Source of the DNA: JACPRL01 sp035573715
GTDB lineage: Bacteria > Acidobacteriota > Terriglobia > Acidiferrales > 2-02-FULL-67-57
NCBI GenBank assembly: GCA_035573715.1
Contig: DATLZZ010000020.1
Span: 1 to 50,791 of the forward strand
Length of the DNA: 50,791 bases
Direction: 5' to 3'
In this document: piece by piece, positions 17,488-25,803 of the stretch
How the letters are laid out: each line of letters begins with the position of its first letter
Position numbering within the stretch: the stretch's first letter is position 1
Translations under genes and position numbers: made by a program
Notes under the pieces: generated by a model
Seen by the model: only the letters and a program-made list of their open reading frames with translations
Database searches by the model: none
Told to the model about the DNA's origin: nothing

Positions 17488-18498
17488 TTATAGCTTGCGT
17501 TCGAGGGCGGCGAGGCGCTCGGCCATCTCCGGCAGGCGCGAGATGTAAGGATAGGACTTCTTGAATTCATCCAGCGGCCGCGCCGGCGTGCCCCAGACGG
17601 TCTGCCCGCGGCGAATCACCTTGCCGGTGGGGATGCCGCACTGGGCGCCGAGCACGGCGCCATCTTCAATGCGCACCCGGTCGGCGATGCCCACCTGTCC
17701 GCCGGCCACGACACGGTCGCCGATGACCACGCTGCCGGAGATGCCGGTCTGCGCGGCGATGACGCAGTGGCGCCCGATGCGCACGTTGTGGCCGACGTGC
17801 ACGAGGTTGTCGAGCTTGGTGCCTGCGCCGATGGACGTCTCATCCAGCGCCCCGCGGTCAATCGTGGTGTTGGCGCCAATCTCAACGTCGTCTTCAATCA
17901 CGACACCGCCACGCTGAGGGAACTTCTCCCAGCCCGCCTCGGTGGGCACGTACCCAAAGCCGTCGCTGCCGATGACGGCGCCACTGTGAATCCGGACGCG
18001 CTGGCCAATACGCACGCCCCGGTAAATCGTCACGCGGGGAAACAGTACCGTGTCCGCGCCGATTTCCACGTTCGTGCCCACGTAGCAGCCCGAGCCGATC
18101 TGGCAGTTCTTGCCGATGCGCGCGTGCGCTTCAATCACCGCGCCGGGGCCCACCGCCACGTTTTCGCCCAGGCTGGCGCTCGAATCAATCACGGCGCTCG
18201 GGTGGCGTCCTTGAACGACCGGCGGCTCGGGCAGCAGCCAAGCCACGGCGCGCGCGAAGGCGAGCTTCGGCTGGGCCACGCGCAGCAGCGTCTTGCCGCG
18301 CACAAACGCCTCCGTGCCCACCAGCACGACGCTGGCCGGCGACGACAACGCCTCCGCCAGCCGCTTCTCCGAGTCGACGTAGATGAGGTCTCCCGGTCCC
18401 GCGCTCTCCAGGCTGGCCACGCTGCGGATCACCACCGAAGGGTCTCCCACCAGCTCGGCCTTGAGGTAGGCAGCCAGTTCCCCCGCCGTCTTGGTCAT
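17488..18498 (-). CDS. lpxD: UDP-3-O-acylglucosamine N-acyltransferase
   Basis: A 336-aa trimeric acyltransferase of lipid A biosynthesis that adds the N-linked hydroxyacyl chain to UDP-3-O-acyl-glucosamine. The N-terminal uridine-binding domain (VIRSVASLESAGPGDLIYVD) precedes a long left-handed beta-helix of hexapeptide repeats (VAVGPGAVIEAHARIGKNCQ). The catalytic His region is NLVHVGHNVRIGRHCVIAAQ; IGSDGFGYVPTEAGWEKFPQ and GGQVGIADR are further LpxD signatures. ATG 18498 follows GGGAGGAAT. The frame continues upstream to 19035 antisense to lpxA and is not coding there. It diverges from the lpxA homologue with 69 bases between the starts. Confidence 0.95.
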   Translation of the reverse strand: MTKTAGELAAYLKAELVGDPSVVIRSVASLESAGPGDLIYVDSEKRLAEALSSPASVVLVGTEAFVRGKTLLRVAQPKLAFARAVAWLLPEPPVVQGRHPSAVIDSSASLGENVAVGPGAVIEAHARIGKNCQIGSGCYVGTNVEIGADTVLFPRVTIYRGVRIGQRVRIHSGAVIGSDGFGYVPTEAGWEKFPQRGGVVIEDDVEIGANTTIDRGALDETSIGAGTKLDNLVHVGHNVRIGRHCVIAAQTGISGSVVIGDRVVAGGQVGIADRVRIEDGAVLGAQCGIPTGKVIRRGQTVWGTPARPLDEFKKSYPYISRLPEMAERLAALERKL

Positions 18499-18544
18499 TG
18501 GATTCCTCCCGAGCGCTGTGGCATTGTGTCGTTCTCCGCGCCAG

Positions 18545-18550
18545 TATAAT
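18545..18550 (+). promoter_or_regulatory. Candidate -10 box (TATAAT) for the lpxA homologue
   Basis: A consensus TATAAT in the 69-base divergent region between lpxD and lpxA. The only -35 candidate (TTGTGT, 18524-18529) has a short 15-base spacer. A start near 18557 would leave a leader of about 11 bases. Confidence 0.4.
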
Positions 18551-18567
18551 GTAGCGCGGCGCTTCCA

Positions 18568-19338
18568 ATGGAGATTCATCCCACAGCGATTGTGAGTGCG
18601 GCGGCGCGGCTGCCCGCCACGGGCCGCATCGGGCCGTACTGCGTCATCGAAGAAGACGTGGAGCTGGGCGAGGGCTGCGAGCTCGACTCCCACGTGGTGC
18701 TCCACACCGGCGTGCGACTCGGACGCGAGGTGCGCGTCCACGCCGGCGTAGTGCTCGGCCACACGCCCATGGTGCGCGGCAGCCGGACGGCGCGCAGTTA
18801 TCTCGAAATCGGCGACCGCACCATTCTCTTCCCCCACGCCACCATCGAGCGCGGCCACGGCGAAGGTGAAGCCACGCGCATCGGCGCCGACTGCTTCCTG
18901 ATGACCCACGTGCACATCGGCCACAACTCCCAGGTGGGCAACTCGGTGACTATCGGCGGCGGCGTGGCCATGGCCGGCTACTCGCTGATTGAAGACCACG
19001 CCTTCATCGGCGGCGGCGCCGTACAGCACCAACACTCGCGGGTCGGGCGGCTGGCGATGGTGGGCGGCAACGTGCGCATCAATCGCGACATCCCGCCGTT
19101 CATCCTGGCTGCGGAGTTTGACGCCGCCGCCCGCGGCCTGAACCTCGTCGGTCTGCGCCGTCAGAACATCCCATCTGAGCGCATCGCCGCCCTCAAGCAG
19201 GCCTACCGCCTGCTCTATCGCTCGCAGCTTCCGCTCGCCGAAGCGCTGGAGCGAATTGAGAAAGAAGTGGCGACCGAGGAAGCTCGCTACTTCGCCAACT
19301 TCATCCGCCAGTCCAAACGCGGCATCTGCCGCGAATAA
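18568..19338 (+). CDS. lpxA: Acyl-[ACP]--UDP-N-acetylglucosamine O-acyltransferase homologue
   Basis: A 256-aa left-handed beta-helix acyltransferase. Residues 1-~175 carry hexapeptide repeats (IHPTAIVSAAARLPATGRIG). The active-site region FLMTHVHIGHNSQVGN keeps the catalytic-type His; RLAMVGGNVRINRDIPPFIL and GLNLVGLRRQNI match the C-terminal half of LpxA. The usual LpxA loop before IGD (QDLKY-type) is replaced by TPMVRGSRTARSYLEIGD, so substrate specificity may differ. It would start lipid A synthesis by acylating UDP-GlcNAc at O3. It is divergent from lpxD and abuts the convergent acyltransferase gene with no base between the stops. Confidence 0.87.
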   Translation: MEIHPTAIVSAAARLPATGRIGPYCVIEEDVELGEGCELDSHVVLHTGVRLGREVRVHAGVVLGHTPMVRGSRTARSYLEIGDRTILFPHATIERGHGEGEATRIGADCFLMTHVHIGHNSQVGNSVTIGGGVAMAGYSLIEDHAFIGGGAVQHQHSRVGRLAMVGGNVRINRDIPPFILAAEFDAAARGLNLVGLRRQNIPSERIAALKQAYRLLYRSQLPLAEALERIEKEVATEEARYFANFIRQSKRGICRE

Positions 19339-20268
19339 TTAATAGAGCGGCGGCTGGCTCGGTGGGCGCGTGGACCAGCGACGGTGAATCCAAAGCCATT
19401 GGTCCGGGAAGCGCCGAATCACACTTTCGATGACCCGCTGGAAACGCGCAGTGTTTTCCCGCACGTCGCGCTCATCGTCGCCGGTGCGAATCAGCTCCAG
19501 CGCGGGGTCGAACCGCAAACGGTACTTGCGCCGCTTTTCATCCCACAAAACAAACACGGGCACCACAGCGGCGCCAGTGCGCAGCGCCAGCCGCGCCGGC
19601 CCCGCGGTTGTGCTGGCCGGCACGCCGAAGAAGTCGACAAAGACGTTGCCGTCCCCCTCCAGCACGTTCTGGTCGGAGAGGATGCCGACGGCGTGGCCCT
19701 GCTTGAGCTCTGCGAGGATGGCGCGGGCGGCATTGCGGCGGTCAATCGCACGGTTGCCGGCGAGGCACCGGTAGCGGTTGACCAGCCGGTCGACCAGCGG
19801 GTTGTCGAGCGGCCGGTTGACGTAGGCCAGCGGGTAACCGTGCAGCGAGTGCGCAAACGAGCTCAGCTCCCACGCCCCCACGTGTGCGGTGAGATAAATA
19901 ATGCCGCGCCCGCGCGCCGCCGCTTCCAGGTAGTTTTCCAAGCCGTCGTAGACGATGACCTGCTCGATGCTGCGCGCGTCGTGGCGCGGGAAGCGAGCGA
20001 ACTCCGCCAGCAGCCAGCCCCAGTGGCGAAAAGCAGAGGCTAGCAAACGCTCGCGCTCCATCTCCGTCCGCTCGGGAAACGCCAAGCTGAGGTTGCGAAG
20101 CCCCACGCGGCGCCACTGCGGATTCAGCGCCGCGGCCAGCCGCGCCACACCCGCTCCCAAGACGCGCGCCAGCGAGCGCGGCAGCCACCGCAGTGCCGCG
20201 AACAGCAGCACCACCGCGGCGTACTCCAAGCGATGTCTCACTGTAATCTCTCTAGCTTCGTTCGGCAC
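19339..20268 (-). CDS. LpxL/HtrB-like lipid A late acyltransferase
   Basis: A 309-aa membrane-anchored lysophospholipid acyltransferase-fold protein. An N-terminal hydrophobic segment (YAAVVLLFAALRWLP) precedes the catalytic H-x4-E motif in IIYLTAHVGAWELSSFAHS. Then come the family marks YVNRPLDNPLVDRLVNRYR and AVGILSDQNVLEGDGNVFVDFFGVPAST, and the C-terminal PDQWLWIHRRW. It would transfer a secondary acyl chain to lipid A or a lipid precursor at the inner membrane. The neighbourhood of lpxA and lpxD supports this. ATG 20268 is the first start in frame and lies close to the end of the upstream hydrolase gene (20286). Confidence 0.9.
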   Translation of the reverse strand: MPNEAREITVRHRLEYAAVVLLFAALRWLPRSLARVLGAGVARLAAALNPQWRRVGLRNLSLAFPERTEMERERLLASAFRHWGWLLAEFARFPRHDARSIEQVIVYDGLENYLEAAARGRGIIYLTAHVGAWELSSFAHSLHGYPLAYVNRPLDNPLVDRLVNRYRCLAGNRAIDRRNAARAILAELKQGHAVGILSDQNVLEGDGNVFVDFFGVPASTTAGPARLALRTGAAVVPVFVLWDEKRRKYRLRFDPALELIRTGDDERDVRENTARFQRVIESVIRRFPDQWLWIHRRWSTRPPSQPPLY

Positions 20269-20285
20269 CGACAGGCCACCGCGAG

Positions 20286-21275
20286 CTAGCGGGCCGGGGT
20301 CACGGGAAGGTGCTTCAAGAAAAAGCGGATGACCAGGTTTTCATACGCCCGCCGCTCCTCTTCGCTGAGTGAAGGGAGATTGGTGCGCGCGAGCTGCGCC
20401 ACTTCCTTGGGCGGCGGGGCCACCTCCGCGAGTTCGCGCGTGTAGCCACCCAATGGCCCGGCGTCTTGGCTCACGATAAAGAGCTTCTGCACGCCCCCGA
20501 GCTGCCCCAGCGCCTGCCGCGGACTCGGGCGGCTGGCTTGAAAGAGTGACACCAGGTGAAACTCCAGGACAGCGACCTGGCTCGCCAGCGGAATCAGGTC
20601 GGCGCCCAGGCGGTTCAACTCCAGCCGCAGCAGATCGGCGGGACGCTCGTAGGCCGAATCCACCACCATGGCTTTCACGCCGGGATAGTCGGGCGCGGCG
20701 CTCAGAGCCGCGTAGGCCCCCAACGAGTAGCCCCACAAGCCGACGCGGTTCGCGTCCACATCCTTTCGCTGCCTTAGCATCTCCAGCGCCGCCAGCAGCT
20801 CGGCGCTTTCGCGGGGGCCGAGCATGGTGTAGTCGGCAGGGCTCTCGCCGTGGCCGGCGAAGTTGAACACCAGCACGTTGTAGCGGTGCATCTGGAACGA
20901 TGTGGCCAGGGTCATCACCTCGCTGCGGCTGGAGCGATACCCGTGGCACAGCACAATCACCGGCGCGCCGCGCAACCCTGGAAAAAACCAGGCGGAGTGG
21001 CTCCGGCCGCCCGGCCCGACAAACTCCAGCGTCTCCGCCGTTCCAAAGAAGGTGTCGGTAGTGGTGGTTTCCGCCGCCCGCACCGGCTTCAGAACCCGAG
21101 AGAGGAACAGCCCTGAAGCCGCCAGCAGCGCCAGTAGAATAAGCGCCAGCGCCGCCAGGCTGATGACCAGAACCCGGCCCTGGCTGGTGGTCGGGTTGCG
21201 GATTTCGTCCAACAGCCGCGAGAGCCCGGCGAGTAATCCGCGGTCTCTCCGGCGTCCATAACGAAGCGTGGCCAC
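20286..21275 (-). CDS. Membrane-anchored alpha/beta hydrolase
   Basis: About 329 aa if GTG 21275 is the start, which is uncertain because no ATG is in frame nearby and the ribosome site is weak. A single N-terminal membrane segment (VLVISLAALALILLALLAAS) is followed by an alpha/beta-hydrolase domain: APVIVLCHGYRSSRSEVMTL (oxyanion strand), FNFAGHGESPADYTMLGPRE, the nucleophile elbow GLWGYSLGAYAAL (G-Y-S-L-G) and VVDSAYERPADLLR. It resembles the serine aminopeptidase/dienelactone hydrolase-like group (S9/PF12146). The substrate is unknown. It precedes the lipid A acyltransferase on the same strand by 17 bases. Confidence 0.82.
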   Translation of the reverse strand: MATLRYGRRRDRGLLAGLSRLLDEIRNPTTSQGRVLVISLAALALILLALLAASGLFLSRVLKPVRAAETTTTDTFFGTAETLEFVGPGGRSHSAWFFPGLRGAPVIVLCHGYRSSRSEVMTLATSFQMHRYNVLVFNFAGHGESPADYTMLGPRESAELLAALEMLRQRKDVDANRVGLWGYSLGAYAALSAAPDYPGVKAMVVDSAYERPADLLRLELNRLGADLIPLASQVAVLEFHLVSLFQASRPSPRQALGQLGGVQKLFIVSQDAGPLGGYTRELAEVAPPPKEVAQLARTNLPSLSEEERRAYENLVIRFFLKHLPVTPAR

Positions 21276-21355
21276 AGGCGATTCGGGACACCTTGCGTCG
21301 TCGGGGCATCTTACCACAGGCGTGGATGTTATAATTTCGGCCCAGAGCCTGCTCG

Positions 21356-22312
21356 ATGGCCGTCGCGCCACAACCGCTGCCGCTGCAAATCCTCGACCTG
21401 CGAATGCTGCGCGCCGAGGTGCTCCGAGCGTTGTTCGAAGAGGAGCAGCAGGCCTGGCGCGAGGAGCTGCACTGGGACTACCGCCACTCGGTCGAGCTCC
21501 TGCGCCGCCACATTGACGCTCACAACTTGCCCGGCTACACGGCCGTCGTTCAGGGCGAAGCCGTCGGCTTCTGCTTCTTCGTCTACGAAGATCACAAGGG
21601 CCTGCTGGGCGACCTCTACGTGCGCGCTGCCTGGCGCGAGCAGGCCATCGCCACTCGCTTGCTCGAGCACGCACTGGAAACTCTGGAGCAATCGCCCATC
21701 GTCCGCCGCATTGAAGCCCAGTTGATTCCGTTCGGGCTGGAGCCTCTGGAGCCGATCTTTGCGGCTCGTCAGTACGATGTATTTCCCCGCTTGTTTATGT
21801 TCCGTCCGCTGGAGCCTGCGGATTCAATTGCCCTGGCCGCGCCGGCACAGGGGCTGCGGCGGTGGGACGAGCGCGATTTTGACTTCATGGCTGAGCTCAT
21901 CGTCCGCGCCTACCGCGGCCACATGGACAGCCAGATCAACGACCACTACGGCACCGAGGCCGGCGCCCAGCGCTTCCTGCAGAACATCATCGTGTTTCCC
22001 GGCTGCGGTGTGTTCCAGCCCGGCTGGTCGGTGGTGGCGCCGGAGCCCGACGGGCTGGCGGGCGCGGTGCTGGCTTCGGAAGTTGCTCCCGGCGTCGCCC
22101 ACATCACTCAAGTCTGCGTGCGACCGGAGAGGCAGGGGCGCGGGCTGGGGCGGGCGCTGCTGCTGTCTTGTTTGCAACGGGCGGCGGCGGGCGGCTGCCG
22201 CGGCGTTTCCCTCACGGTTACCACGGCCAACCGCAACGCCGTCGCGCTCTACGAGCGGCTGGGCTTTCAGGTCATTAAGGAATTCAACGCCTTCACCCGC
22301 ACCCTCCGCTGA
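21356..22312 (+). CDS. Tandem GNAT acetyltransferase
   Basis: A 318-aa cytoplasmic protein with two GNAT folds. The first (residues ~10-150) has a degenerate acetyl-CoA loop (LYVRAAWREQAIATRLL). The second (~165-318) is intact, with VCVRPERQGRGLGRALLLSC (the R/Q-x-x-G-x-G/A motif) and ALYERLGFQVIKEF. The arrangement resembles mycothiol-synthase-like two-domain GNATs, but the substrate cannot be read. ATG 21356 is preceded by a TATAAT (21330-21335) at a suitable distance. It is divergent from the hydrolase gene. Confidence 0.85.
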   Translation: MAVAPQPLPLQILDLRMLRAEVLRALFEEEQQAWREELHWDYRHSVELLRRHIDAHNLPGYTAVVQGEAVGFCFFVYEDHKGLLGDLYVRAAWREQAIATRLLEHALETLEQSPIVRRIEAQLIPFGLEPLEPIFAARQYDVFPRLFMFRPLEPADSIALAAPAQGLRRWDERDFDFMAELIVRAYRGHMDSQINDHYGTEAGAQRFLQNIIVFPGCGVFQPGWSVVAPEPDGLAGAVLASEVAPGVAHITQVCVRPERQGRGLGRALLLSCLQRAAAGGCRGVSLTVTTANRNAVALYERLGFQVIKEFNAFTRTLR

Positions 22313-22317
22313 TTCTC

Positions 22318-22383
22318 TCTCTGCGTCCTCTGCGCCTTGCGGTAGCTGTTCTCGTTCAGATATCTGCGTTCATCTGCGGTTAC
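22318..22383. repeat. Short 'CTCTGCG'-type intergenic repeat, two related units
   Basis: Two similar blocks, CTCTGCGTCCTCTGCG (about 22319-22334) and ATCTGCGTTCATCTGCGG (about 22362-22379), lie between the GNAT gene and the peptidase remnant. I recall this kind of 'ctgcgtcctctgcg' motif as a widespread intergenic repeat in several environmental phyla. No function is evident. Confidence 0.35.
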
Positions 22384-22460
22384 AGATGTTCGAGCTCATC
22401 CTCTTCCAGCCCGAAGTAGTGACCGAGCTCATGCAGGAGCATGCGGATCCGGCGATTCCG
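22380..22460 (-). pseudogene. 3' remnant of a zincin-like metallopeptidase gene
   Basis: The minus strand encodes IRMLLHELGHYFGLEEDELE and a final HL before TAA, almost the same C-terminus as the intact gene at 24419-24772 (VLHEIGHYFGLEEDELEHL). It is stopped upstream by an in-frame TAG (22463-22461) and has no start, so only about 26 codons remain. The nucleotide sequences of the two copies are clearly diverged, so this is a paralogue remnant and not a fresh duplicate. It marks the left border of the AT-richer insert that carries the next two genes. Confidence 0.75.
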
Positions 22461-22484
22461 CTAGGTATTGCCACTTGGCTACAC

Positions 22485-22514
22485 TTGACAACAACTCCAG
22501 TTTTCGACTATTCA
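22485..22514 (+). promoter_or_regulatory. Candidate sigma-70-type promoter of the accessory insert
   Basis: TTGACA (22485-22490), an 18-base spacer and TATTCA (22509-22514), about 25 bases before ATG 22540. Confidence 0.5.
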
Positions 22515-22539
22515 AGTTCCTAGATAGAGAGAAGTTTAC

Positions 22540-23361
22540 ATGTTCACGATCCTTACATCGAAGCGGACTATAACCCAGCCATTCCCAACCAAGGGCATTG
22601 ACAGGAACTTAGGGCTCGGGGGCGCCCTGCGCGCGGTGGGGGTGACGTTGGCCCTGCTCGGGAATGGCTTTGTTAGCTTGGCTTATTCACAAACCAAGCC
22701 CACTACTGAACAACTGTCGCGCCAGGATAAGGCTAACTATCACAGCACACTGTACAAGAACTACCACACAGAAGGAAAGCTGCCTGAACTCGCCGCACAG
22801 GCAAGCACTGGAACGGTGGAAGTGACAGCTTCTTTGGGGCCGCCCTTTAGGATTGGGAATCCGAACGCACCATACTCAGGTTATCCAAACCAGTACCTCA
22901 AAGAGATTAGCTCCTCGTCCGAGGCTGTCCTTATAGGAAGGGTCCGCGGTGGTCTTTCGCACCTTACACAAGATGAAGACTTCATCTTCACTGACTACGA
23001 CTTCGTCGTTGAAGAGGTTATAAAACACGACCCGCGGGGTCCCATTCAATCTGGAGCCACTGTCACAATTACACGCCCTGGCGGGACGATGAAACTACAT
23101 GGGCGGATAGTGCGTGCCATTGACGGCAGGTTCGCGCCTTTTCATGCCGGCGGCCGTTATCTACTCTTCCTGAGATTCATCCCGGAAACTCAGGCGTACC
23201 GCGCGCTCGCTGATAGGAGCTTCGAGCTCGTCGATGAGGGACCCCGTCGCGGCGCCAACATTCTCGCGCCGCGCCCTCCATGGATAAACTTGGAGAGCGC
23301 AAGCGACCCTGCTTCATTTCTTGCAGAAGTTCGCCTAGCCGCGCGTGAAGCCGGACACTAG
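22540..23361 (+). CDS. Secreted protein of unknown function, 273 aa
   Basis: ATG 22540 is preceded by GAGAGAAG. A long N-terminal region (basic start, hydrophobic VGVTLALLGNGFVSLAYSQ) looks like a signal peptide about 50 residues in. The mature part contains SSSEAVLIGRVRGGLSHL, DYDFVVEEVIKHDPRG, ATVTITRPGGTMKLHGR and GRYLLFLRFIPETQAYRAL. These read like a beta-barrel (OB/TIMP-like) module seen in secreted proteins that handle 'metallo' partners, but I cannot assign a family. Codon use is less GC-biased than in the flanking genes. It is followed 10 bases later by the broken zinc protease, probably one transcription unit. Confidence 0.72.
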   Translation: MFTILTSKRTITQPFPTKGIDRNLGLGGALRAVGVTLALLGNGFVSLAYSQTKPTTEQLSRQDKANYHSTLYKNYHTEGKLPELAAQASTGTVEVTASLGPPFRIGNPNAPYSGYPNQYLKEISSSSEAVLIGRVRGGLSHLTQDEDFIFTDYDFVVEEVIKHDPRGPIQSGATVTITRPGGTMKLHGRIVRAIDGRFAPFHAGGRYLLFLRFIPETQAYRALADRSFELVDEGPRRGANILAPRPPWINLESASDPASFLAEVRLAAREAGH

Positions 23362-23371
23362 ACGCCTTCAA

Positions 23372-24387
23372 ATGAATGCCCCTGAGCGTTCCAGGTTTGT
23401 ACCTTGGCTTGGAGGTCTGGCATCCATCTGCATTCTCGTTATTGTCTTTGCACTGTTCAAGACGGCATCAGCTCAAACATCGTGCACGAATCCTCCTGGA
23501 GGGAACCCTCGCTGGAAAAACGGCAAACGCGTCTGTTACCAGTTCCAGTCGGGCTCGAATTTCACAGCCACTGAGAGAGCCTCAGCGACTGGGAGGGAGC
23601 TAACCAAGCTAACGGGTCGAACATAACCTTCGATCCGGCTAGCAGTAAGTGTCCTGGTTCATTGACGTTCCGAACAGGTGCAACAGAGAGTGGGAGTTTC
23701 GCTGAAACCACTTGGGTAACTGACTCTGAAGGAAACATCATCTCTGCCACGGTCACAATAGACCCAACCGCCACGTTCGGGGATCCCCCCACCAATTGGT
23801 ATGACCCGAACGCCCTCGGCGCGGATACCTTCTTCGAACGAATGGCTTTGCATGAAGTTGGTCACACGATGGGCTTAGGAGAAATGCCGGATCCGCCTAG
23901 CGGGAACCCGTGCGACCAACAGAATGGCGGCAGCGTAATGAATGCCGCCTGCGATCAGAATGATCGCGGAGGCAATCTCCCTAACGATGTTACGCCTTGC
24001 GACAATGGTGTCGTTCAAAACCCAGCTTGTTCAAACCCGTGCGCCGAAACAAGCTGCCCAAACTTCAATGCAGAATCCTGCGCAAACATCCAGGAGGACG
24101 GAGAGGAAACAATCTGTGCTGGGCAGTGTTATGAGGTGTGGAGTGTCACCCATTGGTATTATTGCAATGCAAGTGGTTGTACCTATGCATACACGAGTTA
24201 CAACTATCTTATTGGCGAGTATTGCGACGGTTTTTCTCCACTCTGCCCGGCTAGCTACCGCGGTCCAAGGTTTCGCCAACCACGGTTATACAAAGCCAAA
24301 GTCCGTAATGGCGTCCTGTGGCATCCCGTTCCTTCGATCACCCACGTAAGCCGGCCGAGCTCCGGTGATTGTAAGCAGGCCAATTAG
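23372..24387 (+). pseudogene. Secreted matrixin-like zinc metalloprotease, broken by a frameshift
   Basis: The first frame (23372-23626) gives a signal/membrane segment (GLASICILVIVFALFKTASA) and a Cys-containing start. A -1 shift at the GAGAGAG run (23573-23579) joins it to a second frame: ESLSDWEGANQANGSNITFD, then TVTIDPTATFGDPPTNWYDP, and the zinc site FERMALHEVGHTMGLGE (HExxHxxGLGE). A Cys-rich tail follows (CAETSCPNFNAESC; CYEVWSVTHWYYCNASGC). Restored length is about 338 residues. The dinucleotide run is a typical slip site, so it could be an assembly error, phase variation or decay. It is AT-richer than its surroundings, consistent with transfer. Confidence 0.7.
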
Positions 24388-24418
24388 GGCCCCGACCACT
24401 TCTTTATCCCCGATGCTT

Positions 24419-24772
24419 CTAGAGGTGCTCCAACTCATCTTCTTCCAGGCCGAAGTAGTGACCGATTTCGTGCAGGACAGTCAGCCGCACTTCCTCGCGG
24501 ATCTCCTCCTCTGTCTCGCACACAGCTTCAATGTTTTTCTGATAGAGAAAGACTTGGTCAGGCGGGCCGGGCTCGAAAACACTTTTCTCGGTGCGGGGGA
24601 CCCCGACGAACTCGCCCATCAGCAAGTCTTCGTCCTCAGCCACTGCTGAGGGTTGCTGCCCTTTGGGATAGTCCTCGACGATGACGACGACGTTGTCGAG
24701 CAGCTCGCGATAGCGCCCCGGCAGCTTCCCCAGCGCTTCCTCTACCAGCCGCTCGAACTTCTTCCGCTCCAT
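24419..24772 (-). CDS. Zincin-like metallopeptidase family protein (PF06262-type)
   Basis: A 117-aa small peptidase-fold protein. It starts MERKKFERLVEEALGKLP and contains NVVVIVEDYP, LLMGEFVGVP and the zinc-binding VLHEIGHYFGLEEDELEHL at its extreme C-terminus (HExxH plus a following Glu region). Members of this family ('metallopeptidase family protein') are widespread, about 110-130 aa, cytoplasmic and of unknown substrate. It lies 9 bases downstream of the GH16 gene on the same strand. A diverged 3' remnant of a second copy is at 22380-22460. Confidence 0.87.
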   Translation of the reverse strand: MERKKFERLVEEALGKLPGRYRELLDNVVVIVEDYPKGQQPSAVAEDEDLLMGEFVGVPRTEKSVFEPGPPDQVFLYQKNIEAVCETEEEIREEVRLTVLHEIGHYFGLEEDELEHL

Positions 24773-24781
24773 GCCCGCAGT

Positions 24782-25609
24782 TTACGGCAAGGGCGTGTAG
24801 CGCACCCAGTCAATGTAGAAGTAGCGGTCGGTGTTGAATGTCGCCGGCCCGCCCCAGTAGGGGTTGTTCGTCCCCCAGTGGTTGATCATAAAATAGGCGG
24901 GTGCAGTGGGAACGTTCGTGGTGTGGACGGCCTTCAATTCCCTGTTGACGTAGTAGGAAATCTTGCCCGGCTCCCAGACGAATTTGAAGGTCATGAACTG
25001 GCTGTTGAGGCCGGGAATTGGTTCAGCGGTGTATTCCTCTTGGCTCTCGAACGGCCCCGTGGAGGGGTCGGTGTTGTACCAGTTCACCATGTAGAGCGTC
25101 TCGGGCAGGTGGCCGCCGAACTCGAAGTCAATCTCGGTCTGCGAGTTGTTGACATAGATGAAGCCCGCCGACACGCTCCCGCTCACCGGCTCGCCCACGC
25201 CGGTGGGCGTGGCCGCCGTCGAGGACATCCGCATCCGCCACTCGTAGGTGCCGTACCCGTACTTCTGTTTGGTGGTGACGTGCGCGCCGTGCGAGATGAC
25301 GCCATTGGGGTTCTCATCCACCAGCCCGGGCTCCTGCCACAACCGCATCACCAGGTAGCCGCCCTGCAAACTGACGTTCTCAGGCTCGTAGTAGCCGATG
25401 TGGTCGTTGGCGATGTAGCCCGGCGCCCACCAGCTCGAAACCGTCCAGCGCTTGCGGTCAAGCTGCCCTCCGGTGAAGTCGTCTTCCCAGCCGCTGCCGC
25501 GATTGGGCTTGGGCGCCGCGGGCGCTCCCGGCACCAGCGTGGTGACCAACCCGATGACCAGAAGCAGGAGCAATGCAGGGTGGACACCGAGTCGCTGGCG
25601 TGGCTTCAT
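24782..25609 (-). CDS. Secreted glycoside hydrolase family 16 protein
   Basis: A 275-aa protein with an N-terminal signal peptide (ALLLLLVIGLVTTLVPGAPA). The catalytic GH16 motif ExDxE is present in QTEIDFEFGGHLPE. Further family sequence is WEDDFTGGQLDRKRWTV at the start, KYGYGTYEWRMRMS, FKFVWEPGKISYYVN and the C-terminal FYIDWVRYTPLP. It probably cleaves beta-1,3/1,4-linked polysaccharides such as laminarin or lichenan outside the cell; specificity cannot be told. The length is typical of a single-domain GH16. It is followed by the small metallopeptidase gene. Confidence 0.92.
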   Translation of the reverse strand: MKPRQRLGVHPALLLLLVIGLVTTLVPGAPAAPKPNRGSGWEDDFTGGQLDRKRWTVSSWWAPGYIANDHIGYYEPENVSLQGGYLVMRLWQEPGLVDENPNGVISHGAHVTTKQKYGYGTYEWRMRMSSTAATPTGVGEPVSGSVSAGFIYVNNSQTEIDFEFGGHLPETLYMVNWYNTDPSTGPFESQEEYTAEPIPGLNSQFMTFKFVWEPGKISYYVNRELKAVHTTNVPTAPAYFMINHWGTNNPYWGGPATFNTDRYFYIDWVRYTPLP

Positions 25610-25685
25610 CGCACTGTCTCCCCTACTCGACGGCTGGATGGCGCATCTTAGGCGGGAGCGAAGGGCAAGTCAAGCAAAGCACGTC

Positions 25686-25714
25686 TTGACACTCCCCTGC
25701 CGCGCCGATAGCAT
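25686..25714 (+). promoter_or_regulatory. Candidate promoter of the three-gene amidohydrolase operon
   Basis: TTGACA (25686-25691), a 17-base spacer and TAGCAT (25709-25714), about 85-90 bases upstream of ATG 25804. Confidence 0.55.
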
Positions 25715-25803
25715 CCGCCCTTCCGGAAAAAGAGATGTAACCGGAAGATTCGTCATTACGTCTGTAGCTTGCTTACCTGGGAAAATTGTTCGAGGAGAGT
25801 CGC

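Noticed and set aside
22540..24387. Prophage or integrative element with its own integrase
   Set aside because: The insert holds only two secreted-protein genes; no integrase, phage or conjugation gene and no clear att sites beyond the diverged peptidase ends.
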